Made by a program: the position numbers and the translations under genes
Shown here: one piece after another, positions 4,016 to 6,387 of the stretch
Layout: every line of letters begins with the position of its first letter
Numbering within the stretch: the first letter of the stretch is position 1
DNA from: JAPUDS01 sp050258575
GTDB lineage: Bacteria; Patescibacteriota; Saccharimonadia; Saccharimonadales; Saccharimonadaceae
Assembly: GCA_050258575.1 (NCBI GenBank)
Contig: JBLMYZ010000020.1
Coordinates: 1 to 6,387 of the forward strand
DNA length: 6,387 nt
Direction of reading: 5' to 3'
The notes under the pieces: generated by a model
What the model was told of the DNA's origin: nothing
Databases searched by the model: none
The model's input: the letters and a program-made list of their open reading frames with translations, nothing else

Positions 4016-5905
4016 ATGAATACACAACAAATTCGCAACGCGTACCTACAGTTTTTTGCTGAGCGCGGTCATGCGGTCGTCTCGCGTGCGCCGCTGGTGC
4101 TGACTAGCGACCCGACGACGCTGTTTACCGGCAGCGGCATGCAACCGATAATTCCTTACCTACTCGGACAGACGCACCCAGAGGGGAAACGGCTGGTTGA
4201 TAGCCAGACCTGTCTGCGAGCTCAGGATATTGACGATATTGGTGACAACCGTCACACGACGTTTTTTGAAATGCTCGGTAACTGGAGTATGGGCGACTAC
4301 TTTAAAGAACAGCAGATTCGCTGGATATGGGAGTTTTTGAGCGACGTCGTCGAGCTGGATATGTCACGGGTTTACGTGACATGTTATATTGGCGACAAGC
4401 GCTACGGTATACCAAAAGACACCGAGGCAGCGGCGGTGTGGGCGTCGTTGTATGACAGTGCTGGGCTGAGTCACGGTCAGGCGGATATCGGTTCGGAAGC
4501 AGACGGTTATGTGCGCGGCATGCACGAGGGCGAACGGATTTTTTACTACGACGGCAGCAAAAACTGGTGGAGCCGTAACGGCGCGCCAGAAACCACGCCA
4601 GTGGGCGACCCTTGCGGCCCGGACAGTGAGATGTTTTATGACTTTAGGACACCGCACGACTCGTCGTACGGTGAACATTGCCACCCAAACTGTGACTGCG
4701 GTCGGTTTATGGAGATCGGCAACAATGTGTTTATGGCGTACAAAAAAGTTGGCGACGGGCGGTTTGAAGAGCTCGAACAAAAAAACGTCGACCACGGGTC
4801 AGGTTTGGAACGGATCGCGGCCGCAAAGCGAGGCGACCCGGACGTGTTCAAGATAAGCCTGATGTGGCCGATCATCGAAAAGCTCGAAAGCCTGAGCGGC
4901 AAAAACTACGACAGCCACACCGAAAGTATGCGCGTGATCGCTGACCACTTACGTGCCGCGACGTTTTTAGCAGTCGACGGCTGCGTACCGAGCAACAAAG
5001 AACAAGGGTATGTCATGCGCCGTCTGATTCGCCGAGCGATTCGCTACAGCTTCGACCTTGGCGTCGAACAGAACTTTTTAGAAGAAATCGTACCGGTGAT
5101 CGCCGACTTGTATGTTGATGATTTTCCAGAAGTGAAAAAAAACCGCGAACATATCGTTACGGTGCTGGTCAAAGAAGAAAAAGCTTTTCGACAGACGCTG
5201 AAAAAAGGTATCAAAGAGCTCGAAAAACAGTTTACGGGCCACGAGTCGCAGCATGACGCAGGGGCGATACTGTTCACTCTGTATGACACATATGGGTTTC
5301 CAGTGGAGCTAAGTGTTGAGGAATGTTTCAAGCGAGGGATCGAACTGCCGGACAACTGGCGCGAGGAGTTTGAGGTCAAGATGCGCGAACAGCGAGAACG
5401 ATCACAGACGGCGCGCAAGGGCGATTTTCACGGTGGGCTCGAAGGGACAGAGCTAATCCATCTCAAATACCACACAGCGACGCACCTTCTCGGGGCAGCT
5501 TTGCGCCAGGTAGTGAGCAAGGACGTTCAACAACATGGCAGCAATATCACGGCGGAGCGCCTGCGGTTTGATTTCAATGCTAACAAGCTGACGCTCGAGC
5601 AAAAACAAGCTGTCGAGGACCTTGTGAACCAGTGGATCGACGATGATTATCCGGTGAGCTACAGCGTATATCCGACAGAGGAGGCGCTGCGGCAAGGTGC
5701 TGTCGGTGCGTTCGGCGAACGGTACGGTAGCGAAGTGAAAGTCTATAGTATTGGCACCCCAGAAAAACGAGTGAGTTTCGAAGTTTGTGGCGGGCCGCAT
5801 GTTGAACACACCGGTGTGCTCGGCGAGGACGGCAAGCGGTTCAAAATTACCAAAGAAGAGTCTTCCAGCGCTGGTATTCGCCGGATCAAAGCTGTCTTGC
5901 AATAG
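4016..5905 (+). CDS. alaS: Alanine--tRNA ligase, reduced form
   Basis: Charges tRNA-Ala with alanine in the cytoplasm, a class II synthetase. The 629 residues start with the usual RNAYLQFFAERGH, followed by the class II core: the motif 1 region at about 20-50, motif 2 RHTTFFEMLGNWSMGDYFK (79-97) and motif 3 GYVMRRLIRRAIR (331-343). The helical tRNA-recognition region extends to about 465. The editing domain follows almost at once, with zinc ligands HTATH (486-490) and CGGPH (591-595), so deacylation of mischarged Ser/Gly-tRNA should be retained. Compared with E. coli AlaRS (876 residues), the beta-barrel between recognition and editing domains is reduced to about 15 residues and the C-terminal coiled coil and C-Ala domain are missing; the protein ends right after SSSAGIRRIKAVLQ. 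I recall this compact form from other Patescibacteria. A Cys/His-rich loop (C200, H221, C222, C226, C228) may bind metal. Start choice: ATG at the conserved N-terminus, next to its own -10 box. Confidence 0.97.
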   Translation: MNTQQIRNAYLQFFAERGHAVVSRAPLVLTSDPTTLFTGSGMQPIIPYLLGQTHPEGKRLVDSQTCLRAQDIDDIGDNRHTTFFEMLGNWSMGDYFKEQQIRWIWEFLSDVVELDMSRVYVTCYIGDKRYGIPKDTEAAAVWASLYDSAGLSHGQADIGSEADGYVRGMHEGERIFYYDGSKNWWSRNGAPETTPVGDPCGPDSEMFYDFRTPHDSSYGEHCHPNCDCGRFMEIGNNVFMAYKKVGDGRFEELEQKNVDHGSGLERIAAAKRGDPDVFKISLMWPIIEKLESLSGKNYDSHTESMRVIADHLRAATFLAVDGCVPSNKEQGYVMRRLIRRAIRYSFDLGVEQNFLEEIVPVIADLYVDDFPEVKKNREHIVTVLVKEEKAFRQTLKKGIKELEKQFTGHESQHDAGAILFTLYDTYGFPVELSVEECFKRGIELPDNWREEFEVKMREQRERSQTARKGDFHGGLEGTELIHLKYHTATHLLGAALRQVVSKDVQQHGSNITAERLRFDFNANKLTLEQKQAVEDLVNQWIDDDYPVSYSVYPTEEALRQGAVGAFGERYGSEVKVYSIGTPEKRVSFEVCGGPHVEHTGVLGEDGKRFKITKEESSSAGIRRIKAVLQ

Positions 5906-5927
5906 TTTGTGTCGCTTATGGTATAAT
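5897..5927 (+). promoter_or_regulatory. Extended -10 promoter of the FtsA-like gene (leaderless)
   Basis: TGG at 5919-5921 with a perfect TATAAT at 5922-5927 makes the best promoter core in the window. TTGCAA at 5897-5902 is a possible weak -35 at a long 19-bp spacing and overlaps the alaS stop region. The ATG at 5938 is 10 nt from the -10 box and no Shine-Dalgarno is present, so the mRNA should be leaderless or nearly so. The promoter implies transcription independent of alaS. Confidence 0.65.
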
Positions 5928-5937
5928 ACAGTGTTAG

Positions 5938-6387
5938 ATGATACTCGATAAAATCAAGGAAAAATTGCCACGGAAAAGCGCCCAGCACGACGATATTTTG
6001 GTCGGGCTGGATATTGGGACCTCAAATGTCAAGGCGTTGGTGGCGCGCGTGCTCGACGATGAGATCGAGATTATTGGGGTAGGCCGAAAAGCCCAAGATC
6101 TGAGCGACATGCATAGCGGCGCGATTTCAGATATCGCCGGCGTGGTGCGCAACTGTGAGGACGCCCTAGCGGAGGCCGAAGAACAAGCCGGCCTACAAGG
6201 CAAACGTGCGGTGATCGGGATCGCCGGCGAGCTCGACAAAGGCTTGACGAGCACGATACGCTACACACGGCCGCAGCCAGATCGTGCGCTCGACGCGAGC
6301 GAGATGGAGTTTATTATCGAAAAAGTCCAGGAACGGGCGCAAAAAAAGGCTCAGAAACAGATTGGTCTCGAGACTGGTAACGAAGAA
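5938..6387 (+). CDS. FtsA/PilM-type actin-like ATPase, N-terminal part (runs off the window)
   Basis: The frame from ATG 5938 stays open to the last base, giving 150 residues with the 3' end outside. Residues 19-36 (DILVGLDIGTSNVKALVA) are the phosphate-1 motif of the actin/Hsp70-like ATPase fold. The segment GVGRKAQDLSDMHSGAISDI (47-66) followed by a helix (VVRNCEDALAEAEEQAG) and KRAVIGIAGE (89-98) tracks the start of FtsA, where a glycine-rich turn, a helix and a beta strand precede the inserted 1C/SHS2 domain. FtsA tethers FtsZ to the membrane at the division site; PilM, of the same fold, works in type IV pili. The visible part cannot separate the two safely, and the FtsA C-terminal membrane helix is out of view. 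A charged helix (about 120-142, EKVQERAQKKAQK) lies where the 1C region would begin. Family call good, specific name uncertain. Confidence 0.75.
   Translation, partial: MILDKIKEKLPRKSAQHDDILVGLDIGTSNVKALVARVLDDEIEIIGVGRKAQDLSDMHSGAISDIAGVVRNCEDALAEAEEQAGLQGKRAVIGIAGELDKGLTSTIRYTRPQPDRALDASEMEFIIEKVQERAQKKAQKQIGLETGNEE

Overview
The window looks like a chromosomal segment of a Candidate Phyla Radiation (Patescibacteria) bacterium, most likely a Saccharibacteria (TM7) relative. The main reasons are a miniature alanyl-tRNA synthetase of 629 residues that lacks the usual beta-barrel and C-terminal domains, promoters whose -10 boxes sit only 6-10 nt from the start codons (leaderless transcripts), a monoderm-type sortase-anchor signal, and otherwise unrecognised membrane proteins. 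The lineage call is inference from these traits, not from a marker search. The standard code (TGA as stop) fits best.

Layout, all on the + strand. (1) Bases 1-518: C-terminal end of a secreted surface protein. An in-frame TGA at 390-392 cuts off a well-formed LSNTG / hydrophobic / KR wall-sorting signal that continues in the same frame to a second TGA at 516-518. (2) 562-2514: a 650-residue single-pass membrane protein with an acidic cytoplasmic N-terminus, a transmembrane helix, an unknown ectodomain and a separate C-terminal module (KPVVYLYP...VVEWGG). (3) 2568-3937: a tandem paralogue with the same layout but no C-terminal module. It is broken twice: ACG stands where the start codon should be, and a one-base frameshift at an A5 run separates the membrane helix from the ectodomain. 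(4) 3909-3995: a stop-overlapping hairpin with a T5 tail, then a strong 13-bp dyad just upstream of the alaS -10 box. (5) 4016-5905: alaS. (6) 5938 to the end: the first 150 residues of an actin-like ATPase of the FtsA/PilM type.

The left half is a cluster of cell-surface genes, two of which carry single-base lesions; the right half is intact housekeeping (alanine charging, probable cell division). No shared operon is evident, since each start has its own -10 box. The most interesting items are the tandem surface paralogues with their lesions, the nested complementary segments before alaS, and the reduced AlaRS that nevertheless keeps its editing site.
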